A stretch of 64,000 nt of DNA from Coccinella septempunctata (lineage: Eukaryota; Arthropoda; Insecta; Coleoptera; Coccinellidae), in contig NC_058189.1 of NCBI RefSeq assembly GCF_907165205.1, positions 51,796,270 to 51,860,269 of the forward strand. Reading direction: 5' to 3'. Each line of letters starts with the position of its first letter. Positions within the stretch are counted from its first letter, which is position 1. The notes beneath the pieces are model-generated. The model saw nothing but the letters and a program-made list of their open reading frames with translations. It searched no databases and was not told the DNA's origin. This document shows, one piece after another, positions 37,784-47,837 of this stretch. A program made the position numbers and the translations under genes.

Positions 37784-40027
37784 CCCTCCTGTACCAGTCT
37801 ACAGGGTTAACAAATTAATGCAATAATACTCAGTTTCCCCGTTTCTCGAGACAACATTGAGGGATCCCTATTTTCGAATTTTGCTAGGAAGGATGTTAAT
37901 CACATTTTTAGATTTTTCTCAAAAATCTTGCACTTGAATGAATGAATAAATTTCAAGAATGTTTTTTCAATTGCATGAACATCTAACGTTTCAACAGTTT
38001 TCAAGTAATTCAAATATCTGTTTAATGTTTAGTGGTTCCGAAGACATCAGATTTTGCATATTATCATGAAACTATTGAAACTCCTCTGTATCAAATTCAG
38101 TGATTTTCCTACGACCAGATTCTGAGATGAAGAGAAAAAAAAGTTTTTGAGGGCGAATTTCCGGATGCTGTTACTCCGAAAGAGGAGTCCTCCTCTGGAA
38201 AAAATCAAAAATAGGGGTCTATTAATATTAGCTCGAGAATATGGCAAAATTTTGTTGCATTCATTTCATGGGGACACCATATACAACAGTCCTTCTATTA
38301 CAAGTATCGATATGGACTAAAAATAAAGGGATGAAACTTATGATAAAATTTTTCAACATATGATGAAACTTTGATCTGAATTAATTCTTTATGGTGAAAG
38401 GTTATCTGCATCATCATTCCACGAATGCATATTTATGTTTGCATCTCCGTAATCGATCGCCATAAATCGAATACAACAAACGATCTCGAATGTCAAGAGT
38501 AGGTAGATTATGATATCTCGATTCTGTTTTCACTTGAAATTCGCCTTATAAATAATTTTGATTGACCCAAATCGCTCTCAATTAAACTACTCAACCTTGT
38601 CTCTCCTGAAATAGAAAGGCCTTTGAAACATTTGTCATTCGTATATTGCTCCGATAGCCCTGACCATCATTACACCTATTCAAGTTTTTTTTTATTTAAA
38701 TGACCTTTTTTATTTCGTTGAAAAAACTTGACTATTCGTACCATATGTACAACAATCAACATCGGGGAAAATTATTGGAAAAATCGGTATGAATTTTTCG
38801 CATTGGAAATTCACACTATGATTGAAATAGATGCAAGGTCAGAGTGATGTCAAGTGTGGGGCTCCATTTAGTCCATTTTGTGTGGGATGAGTATCGAAGT
38901 AACAAGTGAATGCAGAAATTGAGAATTCGAAGTAAAACGGTGAGCTATGTGCACAGCCTTTTGCAATTCAACCACACTTCCAGATGAGGTACCTCCACAA
39001 AAAGTATCTAAAGGTTCTGTGAAAACCTTAATTGAAATAACCATCAACCAATTTCTAACATGCTACGAAGACTTATGGAAACCGTGGATAAGCATTGAAT
39101 AACCTGGTAGTTTCATAATAGTTCACTTCTATGAAATGTGATCCTGTTGTCCGCTTGTGAACAGATTCTGTATAGATCTCCCAACTCGAAGAACTTTGTT
39201 CTCCTGCACTAATTAAATGGTTCCGTTCATATTTATGTTTTCAGTTCATTAATTACATGTTTTTAACGATTGCAACTGTTAATTATTGAATGTTCAATTA
39301 TTTTTGTACTTCCTCGATCTACTATAGGTCTTTTTTATGGGAGGTTCCATATTTTCTTCCAGTTATGGAATAGGATGGGAAAGGCAATAATTACATAGTG
39401 AGAGTGCCGTAAGCTACATTCAACAAGAGTTTGAGTTCGACATTTCGAAATGTGACTTTATTCCATATTCAGGAACTAGTTCACCCTCGAGTTCACCTTT
39501 ATGTTTTTCTTCATTTAGAAAAAAACTTCACTGAAAGATGCATTCATTGTGAAGTGAAAAATGAGTTTAGTCTTAGTTGCCAGAAAATATATCATATAGG
39601 ACTATGACAAACTTTTCTGATTTTCCTTAGTCTTCCGGAAATGCATTTTCCTGAATACAATTTAGTGATTATCCACAGAATGACAACTTTTTAAGGCTGT
39701 ACCTATTCCCAAAACACCCATGAAAGAGTCAAGAAGAATATTTCCGTAGGAATGCATGTTTTAATTGGTGGGTGTACAACGATCCCCTAAACGGGAATTC
39801 AACCCCCTCAAGAATTTCAAATTGCAATAGGGGTCGAGTGATATATCACTTACAAGATTTTGCAATTCAGCTTACATAAATAAGGCAAAATTTCTGTTTT
39901 GCTTTCGTTTCGGTGTAAAAAAATTTATGGGTAGTGATGGAAGAAATGAATAAGATGTTCAAATTGCCTACTGTTCATTTCTAAATACACAGATGGAATC
40001 TTTGTTCAACATTTTATCTCACTTTCT
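37784..40027. other. No gene seen
   Basis: AT-rich. May be intron of the putative minus-strand gene starting at ~42 kb, but no exon identified. Confidence 0.4.
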
Positions 40028-41060
40028 GTAGCATTTACTTATGTATGTGAAGTTGGCGCCTACTTTTTCAAAAATACTATAATTTTTTTGGAGATCTGGG
40101 CAGATTTGAAACAGTTTTGGACTTCGTTAAAAAACAAATCAGTTGTGATGGCTTCACGCGGTACCATTTGTCCTGGTGGAATTTCCCGACACAAAAAAGG
40201 AATTCTGGAGTTCTTGAACATCTGTTGAAGAAAGGTTTGTAGAAATAAAGGAAAATTTATTTTTGACTCTGGAAAAACCTTATTGTGAAAAAAAAATGAA
40301 GGATATTTCAGGTCTCTTTCATGTTCTGAGTTTTATTGATTAAACCAAACTAGCGATAAAAAGGTCAAAAATACGAAAAATCAACATTACGAATGTAGAA
40401 AAAATTAATTTCAGCACAGTTCTAACTGGCACTCGGCGAGTTTCACAATATGTATATGTTCAACTGAAAAAAACGATTTTATCATTTTATCAGCTCTGAT
40501 GCGGTCAGAAATTCCGAGAGAAATTCGAAGTACCAACATTTCGAAGCACGCAAAATTTATCTCAGAAGTTCTGAGTAACTTATGGTAGTGGCATGGAAAA
40601 AAAAAACATTTCCATTTATCAGCTATAATATGAACCCGAGTATGAATCCATTTCAGAACTTTTCTGAGATTAATATTTGCCCAAAGTGGAAATAATTTTT
40701 CGAATTTCTGATCTTATTATAGCTGAAAATTGGAAAAATCCTTTTTCTATTGAATTATTCTATATCAATTCTTAGGAGAACTGAAATATTTGTTAGTTTT
40801 GTGTCGAAATGTTAGTATCCAAGTACGTTTTGATTTTTTTCTCTTTTTCTATTCCTGCAGAACTTTTCCAACAATTCTAAAACCTAGAACCGTATCCCAT
40901 TTATTGAAAAATACCACCAGAACTGTGAAAAGTGTTAGTGCCACTAATTTGTTTTTTTTTTCATCAGAATCCAGCATGTGTCGAAACTCAGAACTCAAAA
41001 AACAAAATAGTGTTTTTGAATTAAGTAGGCGCCAGCTTCAAATAAGTGTAGTGTATCAGG
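40028..41060. mobile_element. TIR element, ~1 kb
   Basis: TGAAGTTGGCGCCTACTTTT (40048) pairs with AAGTAGGCGCCAGCTTCA (ends ~41040). Weaker complementarity continues ~20 bp outwards and ~25 bp inwards (CAAAAATACTAT / ATAGTGTTTTTG). The interior is AT-rich; an ORF at 40790-41146 crosses the right end and looks random. Family unknown. Confidence 0.6.
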
Positions 41061-41954
41061 TGCATACTGACAATATATTCTATGTCCAAGATATTTTTGA
41101 GAAGTTTGTCGTTATTGATCACAACTTGAATGCCACAAAATGTTGATTAAGAATTTAGTTACTGTCTAAAAGCAAATTATGAACAATTCCAATATCTTGG
41201 GTTCTTTCACAAACTCGACTAATTTTGATATACTTTCATCCATGTTTTCCAACAAGCTTCTTTCACCGAAATGAGCGCTTAACAGAAATTTTTCAATATA
41301 TTCATATTCATGAATAGAATAGAAAAACCTTCAAAATGATGTATCACCCGAACCTTATTCCTTGTATTAGTTTATATTTATTATGATAGTATTTTCGCCC
41401 TGACATAGTGGATGATGTCTTCCTACTATTCAAAATTGACGTATCTCGACATATTACGGAAAAAATCATAATAACCGGTAAAGAGATGAAAATCAAATGA
41501 TTTCGGATGTGCTACAGGTCAGTGCTTATAATCTGGATGAACTGATTGCGAGTTGCGTAAACGCGCGTAAAATGAAGTATTCATTTAACATATTATGATT
41601 GTATCGAAAGTTTACTGGCGAAACATTTTTTTCATTCGAAATGGGTTGGTCTTTTTCATTTAGTTTCAATCATTGTTGTTCAACTATTCCTCATTAAATT
41701 ATAAGGTGCCGGTCTCCTTACTATGATATGAACAATTAACGTTTTTTTACTCATAAAACGAAATGCTACACAGAAAACGATACAAAAACCGCAGATCATT
41801 AATTGGATTTCGAACTCTGCAAAGGTCAGTGCCTAGAATTCAGAGTAATCAGTTTCGTAGATTGAGCGCAACTCAATACCTGACCGTATCGGAAATTTTC
41901 GAGTGAATTTTTTCATGTAATACAGAATGCATGGTGCTTCGTAGGAAAACTTAC

Positions 41955-41970
41955 CTTCAAAGAAGCTCAT
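41955..41970 (-). CDS. Possible first coding exon of a minus-strand gene (partial)
   Basis: Reading the minus strand, ATG at 41970 opens ATG AGC TTC TTT GAA G and meets a consensus donor G|GTAAGT (GT complement at 41953-41954). Earlier ATGs upstream open short uORFs that stop before the donor. The upstream ~600 bp are CpG-dense and promoter-like. The rest of the gene would lie at lower coordinates, beyond a long intron; I could not find a convincing second exon within the window, so the product is unknown. Confidence 0.4.
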
Positions 41971-42189
41971 TGTCTATTATCCTCATCTGTTTGCACTTTC
42001 AACAATCCATGGTCAATCGATCATTCACACAATCGACGACAATCGTTGTTCATTGAATTATCCACTAATGCAACAGATAAGTACTATTTTTAAACGCACA
42101 CAATATTTCCAGTATTCACAACACCAACCTAATAAGGGAAACCTAATAGTCTCTACCACACAAAGTCTCGATAAACGCTAAGAAACCGC

Positions 42190-42600
42190 ACAATAATGTT
42201 CACACTTTTTGACGGTTATCGAATTTGCCGTCTGTCGTTTCCGTAAGAGCGGTTAAGCGCGAAGACACTGCTGAGTAACTTCGGTCACCTGTTGCATTCA
42301 CGAGCAACTGAAACACGCGGCTTAGCTGGCGCGATGTTTCGGGTTCCCCACTCGGTTTCACTTGGCGCGGTATCCGCTTAAGTCGCTAAACTTTTACTAA
42401 TCCGCATTATCTTTCCTATCCTGTACATATTGATATGCGAATCGATCATTTCACTTTCGCCGAATCGATACGTCCTCTCCGTCGTGTTTGGCTTCGTTTC
42501 GACCGTGGGTAATCATAATCGAAGGTTGGTGGCGCTTGCTGGACGACCGGAAGTCGTCGCCAATCGTTTTACTTTTACTCTTGATGTTCACCAAGAAAAA
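42190..42600 (-). promoter_or_regulatory. CpG-dense promoter-like region
   Basis: CpG dinucleotides are visibly far denser here than in the AT-rich flanks (GGCGCGA, CCGCGTG, CGTCGTG, CGACCGGAAG). Minus-strand initiator-like TCAGTT occurs at about 42307-42312. It lies directly upstream of the candidate exon ending in a GTAAGT donor at 41954. No TATA box at the right spacing is obvious. Confidence 0.45.
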
Positions 42601-42898
42601 ATGAGGAAATCACTAAGGTGCATTTGGGAGGGCTAGGTGGGATCTTCTTCTCCCTCTATCTGGACTGAACTGAGTCCTTGTTGTCCAATGATCATAAACA
42701 TATAGACAAAAATGCCACAGCTCGACAGAGAGGAGTTTTTGTCATCATAAGAATGAGGTTGTTATGTTTCCTAGATGTGCTGTCCTTAACACTGTAAGGC
42801 TACTACAACAGGTGAACAGAATATGTTTCATCACTGCCTCTGCACCAGCATCACAAAGAACAGCCAGAAGGCCCCACTTTCTTTGGCAATGACAAACA

Positions 42899-43060
42899 TT
42901 CATTCATTCATTGCTGTATCCCGTTACCGGGAATGAATCTACAAAAAAAAACAAAAAAGGAAAACAAAAGAGAATAAAAGGCGCGAACAGACTTGAAAAG
43001 TTACCTTCATTCATTCATTCGGTATCCCGTTACCGAGAATAAATCTACAAAAAGACTCAA
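42899..43060 (-). repeat. Duplicated LINE 3' tail with (GAAT)n
   Basis: The LINE's 3' untranslated end occurs twice in tandem: 43007-43056 and 42899-42950. Both share CGGTAACGGGATAC-type sequence (minus strand) followed by GAATGAATG repeats. The spacing is 108 bp. Tetranucleotide tails like this are common in some LINE clades. Confidence 0.75.
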
Positions 43061-43102
43061 AAATAAAACTATCGATGCGATCAAACTAATAATTTTTCAG
43101 GG

Positions 43103-43960
43103 CTAATTGCGACTGTGTGCCCTCCTGTGACTGTAGAGACCCAACCGTGACCTACAGATCCTACCACATTCCGGGCATGGATGGTCACCAACCAGATCTG
43201 AGCGCCGCTGTATCTTTCTCGAGTCTCCATAATAACTGTGTACCAAAGACCTCCACTGTGACCTGTCTAACGCTAGTTGTTCCCAGTTATGATTGGCATT
43301 AACCGATTTCAGCGATTGATCTAGTATATCCTTAAACCGCTTATACTGGCCGCCTGGTTTTCGGGCTCCCTCTGCCAATTCGCCATACAGAGCTATTTTG
43401 GGAGTATTGTGTCTTGCATCCTCAGAATATGGCCGCTCCATCTGAGTCTCGTTACTTGAGTCTCAATTGTTGTACAACTCGCGCGTTGCAAGACTTCTGC
43501 ATTCGAAACTTTGTGGAACCATCCAATGTGAATTATCTGTCTTAGATGACGTTGTTGCGTTTGTTCAAGCTGTTTAATATGTCGCCTGTAGGGCGTCCAG
43601 CTTTCGCTTCCGTAAAGAAGCGTTGGGAGGACCACTGCTTTGTAAACAGCTGTCTTGGTCTTCAGATTGAGGTCGTGATTTTGAAACACTCTGTCCTTTA
43701 GCTTCCAGAATGCCCGTGATGCCGAATTGATACGGTTTTGTATTTCCGTGTCTAGGTTAGCACTAGTATTTATGAAGCTTCCCAAGTATTTGAACTGCTC
43801 GACCTGTTCTAGAGTTTCATTCTCCAGGCGGATATCTGTTTGAAGGCTTTCTGGCGGACTATGTTTATGTTTATTAAACAGTAGGCAAATCTCTTCACCA
43901 GTCTCCAGTATAAGTTTCAGTGTTTCCTCTCTGGTCCAGGAGTTTTTCGAATTTATGCTT
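43103..43960 (-). pseudogene. Non-LTR retrotransposon (LINE) 3' end: RT thumb and C-terminal zinc finger
   Basis: 5'-truncated LINE on the minus strand. Order: residues before the thumb (LETGEEICLLFNKHKHS), FKYLGSFINTSANLDTEIQNRI, a thumb-type stretch (TKTAVYKAVVLPTLLYGSES, EQTQQRHLRQIIHI, LRWSGHILRM), then ALYGELAEGARK, WEQLALDRSQWRSLVH and a C2H2-like finger C-x2-C...SHRRAH before the stop at 43103. The thumb and C-terminal parts lie in two frames overlapping at 43393-43441, so there is at least one frameshift. The pattern fits an RTE/CR1-like endonuclease-RT protein C-terminus. The catalytic palm (F/YADD) is not present, so it cannot move by itself. The 5' break at ~43960 coincides with the start of an inverted repeat. 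Confidence 0.85.
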
Positions 43961-43961
43961 A

Positions 43962-45147
43962 TAGAGTAAGATCCCAGAGCGTCCAGACATAACTTATTTT
44001 CACACAGATGAAAGTTTTGGATCTCAGTAGAGTCTCATGCGCTTTGAATATCTGCGAACTTGTGGAGCTTGCCTAGTGACACCTGGGCAGATACCAGGTA
44101 GCAAAGTTAACTAAAATAAGTGTTACTTAACTTATTTTCAGATGGCTGATTTTTATATGTTTCAAAGCATATTATTCTGAAGATATATTATAAGTAACAG
44201 ACACTTTCCATGGGCCAAAACTCTTGCCAGATGCTTTGAAGCTGCACAAAAAATAAATGAACAGTTATATTTCACCATTCAGACGAATAGTAGTGACCAA
44301 ACATCCCCTAAACATGAAAATTATTTAGCCGGGAGTATGAAGTCGACAGCACTATGCATGCGTTTCAGAGTGAGTGAGACTATGGTACCTCGGTTCCCAT
44401 TCACAATCTGTTTGGAATCCCTTTACTGTATACTTAGTATACGATACATACTGTATACTATACATTGCTCGCACATGGCACATACACATACCTAAGCAAA
44501 GAGTATCAACTCTTGCACATACACAACACATAATAATAAACACAATAAACTAACTGACTGCATTCATAGTCCCTTATTAATTCAGATACAATATAGGGTA
44601 GTATTGTCTTTCGAATTCTTGAATAGTTAATGGACAGGCATGTCTCGTATTGAAAGAATAATTCTTTTATATTTTCTCAGATGATGCCAGGTTTTGCAGC
44701 AATCGATTGCAGTACAGTACAGTCTCGATCATCCGAAATAATGTGGACCAAAGTGATTTCGGATAATCGAAATTTTGGTTAATCCAAATTTTTTTTTTGG
44801 AAAATAGGAGTTTAGGATGCCTGTTTCATAAGATCGAGAAGGAAATAAGTAAAGTTCATTTATCTCTTGTGTAGCTTCAAAGCGTCTAGCAAGAGTTTTG
44901 GCCCATGGAAAGTGTCTGTCACTTAAATATTCTTTAAAACATATATAAAAATCAGCCATGTGAAAATAGTTAAGTAACATTTATTTTTAGTTACCTTTGC
45001 CATGCCCTTGGTATCTGTCCAGGTGTCACTAGGCAAGCTCCACAAGTTTGCAGGTATTCAAAGCACAAGAGACTCACTCTACTGAGATCCTAAAATTTCA
45101 TCTATGTGAAAATAAGTTATGTCTGGTCGCTCTAGGATCTTACTCTA
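43962..45147. repeat. Inverted repeat, ~310-bp arms with ~560-bp spacer
   Basis: Left arm 43962-44275 and right arm ~44835-45147 are reverse complements with ~80-90% match by eye, including TAGAGTAAGAT, GGAGCTTGCCTAGTGACACC and CACTTTCCATGGGCCAAAAC. The left arm abuts the broken end of the LINE. The spacer holds the Tigger-like terminus at ~44718 and an ordinary AT/CA-rich stretch. Confidence 0.75.
44718..44795 (+). mobile_element. Tigger/pogo-like terminal repeat
   Basis: CAGTCTCGATCATCCGAAAT followed by TTTCGGATAATCGAAATTTT matches the style of arthropod Tigger ends (CAGT..CTCGATTATCCGAA). The element would run to the right, into the inverted-repeat arm. No transposase domain recognised; the opposite end is not found. 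Confidence 0.5.
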
Positions 45148-45180
45148 CCACAAAATGCAGAGCTTTCTCGCATTTCCCTA

Positions 45181-45468
45181 CTAAGCATGACTTAACCATG
45201 TTTTTCGGAGTATTATATGCAGATATTCTGCTGCATGCAGGGTGTACTGGTTAAAACGAGGTCCCACAATCTCCACTCTATCCCCTGTCGACAGACCAGA
45301 GTCATCGATCAACCATGTGAGATCTTCAGGAACAAAAAGTCTGTTTGGTGTAGGGTTCTTCAAAGTAGAAGTTTTAGCACGCGCTGTCCCCACTATAAAG
45401 TATAAATATAGAGGTGAGACGCGCAAGTAAGCAAAGGAACAAAGTGAATCTGCGCTATCAAGAGCCAA
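45181..45468 (-). pseudogene. Unassigned ORF next to the inverted repeat
   Basis: Minus-strand frame of 95 codons containing NRLFVPEDLTWLIDDSGLST and GDRVEIVGPRF, text that looks more protein-like than its surroundings. It lies just outside the inverted repeat with the Tigger-like end, so it may be part of a transposon protein. No motif I can name; no splice signals assigned. Confidence 0.2.
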
Positions 45469-46284
45469 ATCATGCTTTTCTTGAATGCCGAGAAGGTGAA
45501 AAACTCATACCTACTCCTTAAGGAAAAACATTGCCGAAATAGGAAATCATGAGCCGATTCGTTTCTTGGGTGTTCTTGTGAACCTCCACATCTGCATGGT
45601 TCACCAATAATACAAAGAATAAAAATTTCATCGAGGACCATCGTTAGCTTCTTTGCCAACTTTCTCCATAAAATAATAGTAGGTATCTTCAAGAGAAGAA
45701 TCAATTTGAATGGAAAAGAAAATCAAAGAAACACTTAGAGATGAGCTTTGATATAACCAGCTTGGCAGACAACCAGATCGAACTCTCGAAATTGTTAAAC
45801 ATAAACTTGAGAAAAACCAAACCCTAGTTGAAAGTATATCCTCAGGCATAGCATGAACTATGAAGGCAATGTTTTCTACCACTCACAGGTAGACAATATA
45901 TTTTTACAGCAAGAATTCGGAATCCCTATGAGTCCACCTCTATCTATTTGGCTGATATCACGCGCTTATGGAAAAACCAAGAATGTAATACCTCAATTAC
46001 ACTTACCAGAGACAACAGGTTGTCTCTGATATAAACAAGCATTAGTTGTTGGCTATTGTGTTCTTGAATATTTCATATTCAAATCCAGAAAAGTGTAGAA
46101 TGAAGAAAAAAACAATCTTTTCCGCACCACCTCTGAGGTAGATTGCCAGGCGCGTTTTGTTTTTACATGGTTTCCCCTGTAGGCCTAATCCATGGTTATG
46201 GTTTGAGTTCACAATGGCTGTGCCAACTGTGATTATCATATTCCCCCTAAACACCTCTTCGACCAATCCTACTACGAATGTAGT

Positions 46285-46385
46285 GGACTAAGTTTTCAGA
46301 GATGCTCGGCTGGGTTCGAACCCAGTGAGCGCGGGGTGAAACTACAGAGACTGTTGTTTCGCACCATCAGGCTACCCACGCGCCT
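46285..46385 (-). repeat. tRNA-like SINE head with Pol III A and B boxes (unit 1)
   Basis: Minus strand: A box TAGCCTGATGG (complement of 46364-46374) and B box GGTTCGAACCC (complement of 46312-46322), 52 bases start to start, as in tRNA genes and tRNA-derived SINEs. The flanks do not form a clean acceptor stem, so it is not a functional tRNA. The non-tRNA part would continue towards 46078. Confidence 0.7.
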
Positions 46386-47067
46386 GGTAGATAGTGAGTA
46401 TTTTGTACTGAATAGGTTTATAATGAGTTTATAACCATTTGAACAGCACATTATTCATTAATGAGTTCTTGTCCCTTCCTTATGCAGTCCAGACAGGGTG
46501 ACCAAGATATCGATCTCAAGTCGAAACCGTATGATAGAACAAGTCAAAATGGTTGGATCAGAAAAATATCAAACAAATTCATGTCACCAATTTCAGAAGA
46601 TATCAACATTTGAAATAAAACGAGAAAATCAAAACCCTGTAAGGGTTTTTCATCTCATGTTTCTACAATTCTATGCTTTTATATATTTTATTTTCGTTAT
46701 ATGATCCTGAATTATGGTTTTTTATATATCGGACTGGAATTTCAAGCCAGTTCCTCGAGCTTAGAAGAAAATGTTACTTTTTGCTCAACCAGATATTGAG
46801 AATCAGGAAATTGTTTGCGGAAAACAAATGTTGTTGGCAAGTGTTTCGACTGTTTTATATTCAAATCCAGAAAAGTGTATAATGAAAAAAAAAATACAAT
46901 ATTTTCCACACCACCTCTGAGGTAGATTGCCAGGCGCGTTTTGTTTTTACATGGTTTCCCCTGTAGGCCTAATCCATGGTTATGGTTTGAGTTCACAAAG
47001 GCTGTGCCAATTGTGATTATCATAATCCCCCGAAACACCCTTCGACCAATCCGACTACGAATGTAAT

Positions 47068-47168
47068 GGACTAAGTTTTCAGAGATGCTCGGCTGGGTTC
47101 GAACCCAGTGAGCGCGGGGTGAAACTACAGAAACTGTTGTTTCGCACCATCAGGCTACCCACGCGCCT
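47068..47168 (-). repeat. tRNA-like SINE head (unit 2)
   Basis: Same A box (complement of 47147-47157) and B box (47094-47105) on the minus strand as in unit 1, only a few substitutions different. Unit 3 keeps only the B box (47791-47802); its A box is deleted. Confidence 0.7.
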
Positions 47169-47837
47169 GGTAGATAGTATGTATTTTGTACTGAATACGT
47201 TTATAATGAGTTAATGACCATTTGAACAGCACATTATTCATACATGAGACACCTCAGATCTCGTCTCTTAACCTGGTGCAGTGACCAAGATATCGACGTC
47301 AAGCCGAAACGGGATGATAAAACAAGTCAAAATGGTTGGATTAGAAAAATATCAAATAAATTAGTCACCTAATCCAGAAATTATAAACATTTAAAATAAA
47401 ACGACAAAATCGAAACTCTGTAAGGGTTTCTGATCTCATGTTTCTACAATTCTTTGCTTTTCTATATTTTATTTTCGTTATATAATCCTGAATTATGGTT
47501 TATTATACATTGGACTGGAATTTCAAGCCAGCTCCTGGCAACAACAAATGTTGTCGGTAAGTGTTTCGACTGTTTTATATTCAAATCCAGAAAGGTTTAG
47601 AATGAAGAACAAAATAAAATCTTTTCCACACCATCTCTGAGGTAGATTGCCAGGTGCGTTTTGTTTTTACATGGTTTCCCCTGTAGGCCTAATCCATGGT
47701 TCTCGTTTGAGTTCACAAAGACTGTGCCATTTGTGATTGTCATCTTCCCCCGAAACACCTCTTCGACCTAAGTTTCAGAGATGCTCGGCTGGGTTCGAAC
47801 CCAGTGAGCGCGGGGTGAAACTACAGAGACTGTTGTT

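Larger units (their letters stand above)
46042..47837. repeat. Tandem array of ~720-780-bp units (2.4 copies)
   Basis: Units begin near 46042, 46830 and 47546; the marker ATTCAAATCCAGAAA recurs at 46077, 46859 and 47579 (periods 782 and 720). All three share the GAGGTAGATTGCCAGG block, a GGTTCGAACC B-box and flanking AT-rich sequence; unit 3 is cut off at 47837. ORFs at 46042-46266, 46742-47038 and 47737-47949 are the same repeat read in different frames. Confidence 0.85.

Noticed and set aside
40790..41146. 118-codon ORF as a gene
   Set aside because: Crosses the right terminal repeat of the 40-41-kb element and has no domain.
42430..42636. Plus-strand ORF in the CpG-dense region
   Set aside because: Open mainly because the region is GC-richer; it has no domain or splice signals and conflicts with the minus-strand promoter reading.
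46285..46385. Functional tRNA gene on the minus strand
   Set aside because: A and B boxes are good, but no clean acceptor or anticodon stem forms and the same segment recurs in a tandem repeat; called a SINE-like head instead.
46742..47038. 98-codon minus-strand ORF, repeated at 46042
   Set aside because: Same tandem repeat read in one frame; no protein-like conservation beyond the DNA repeat.
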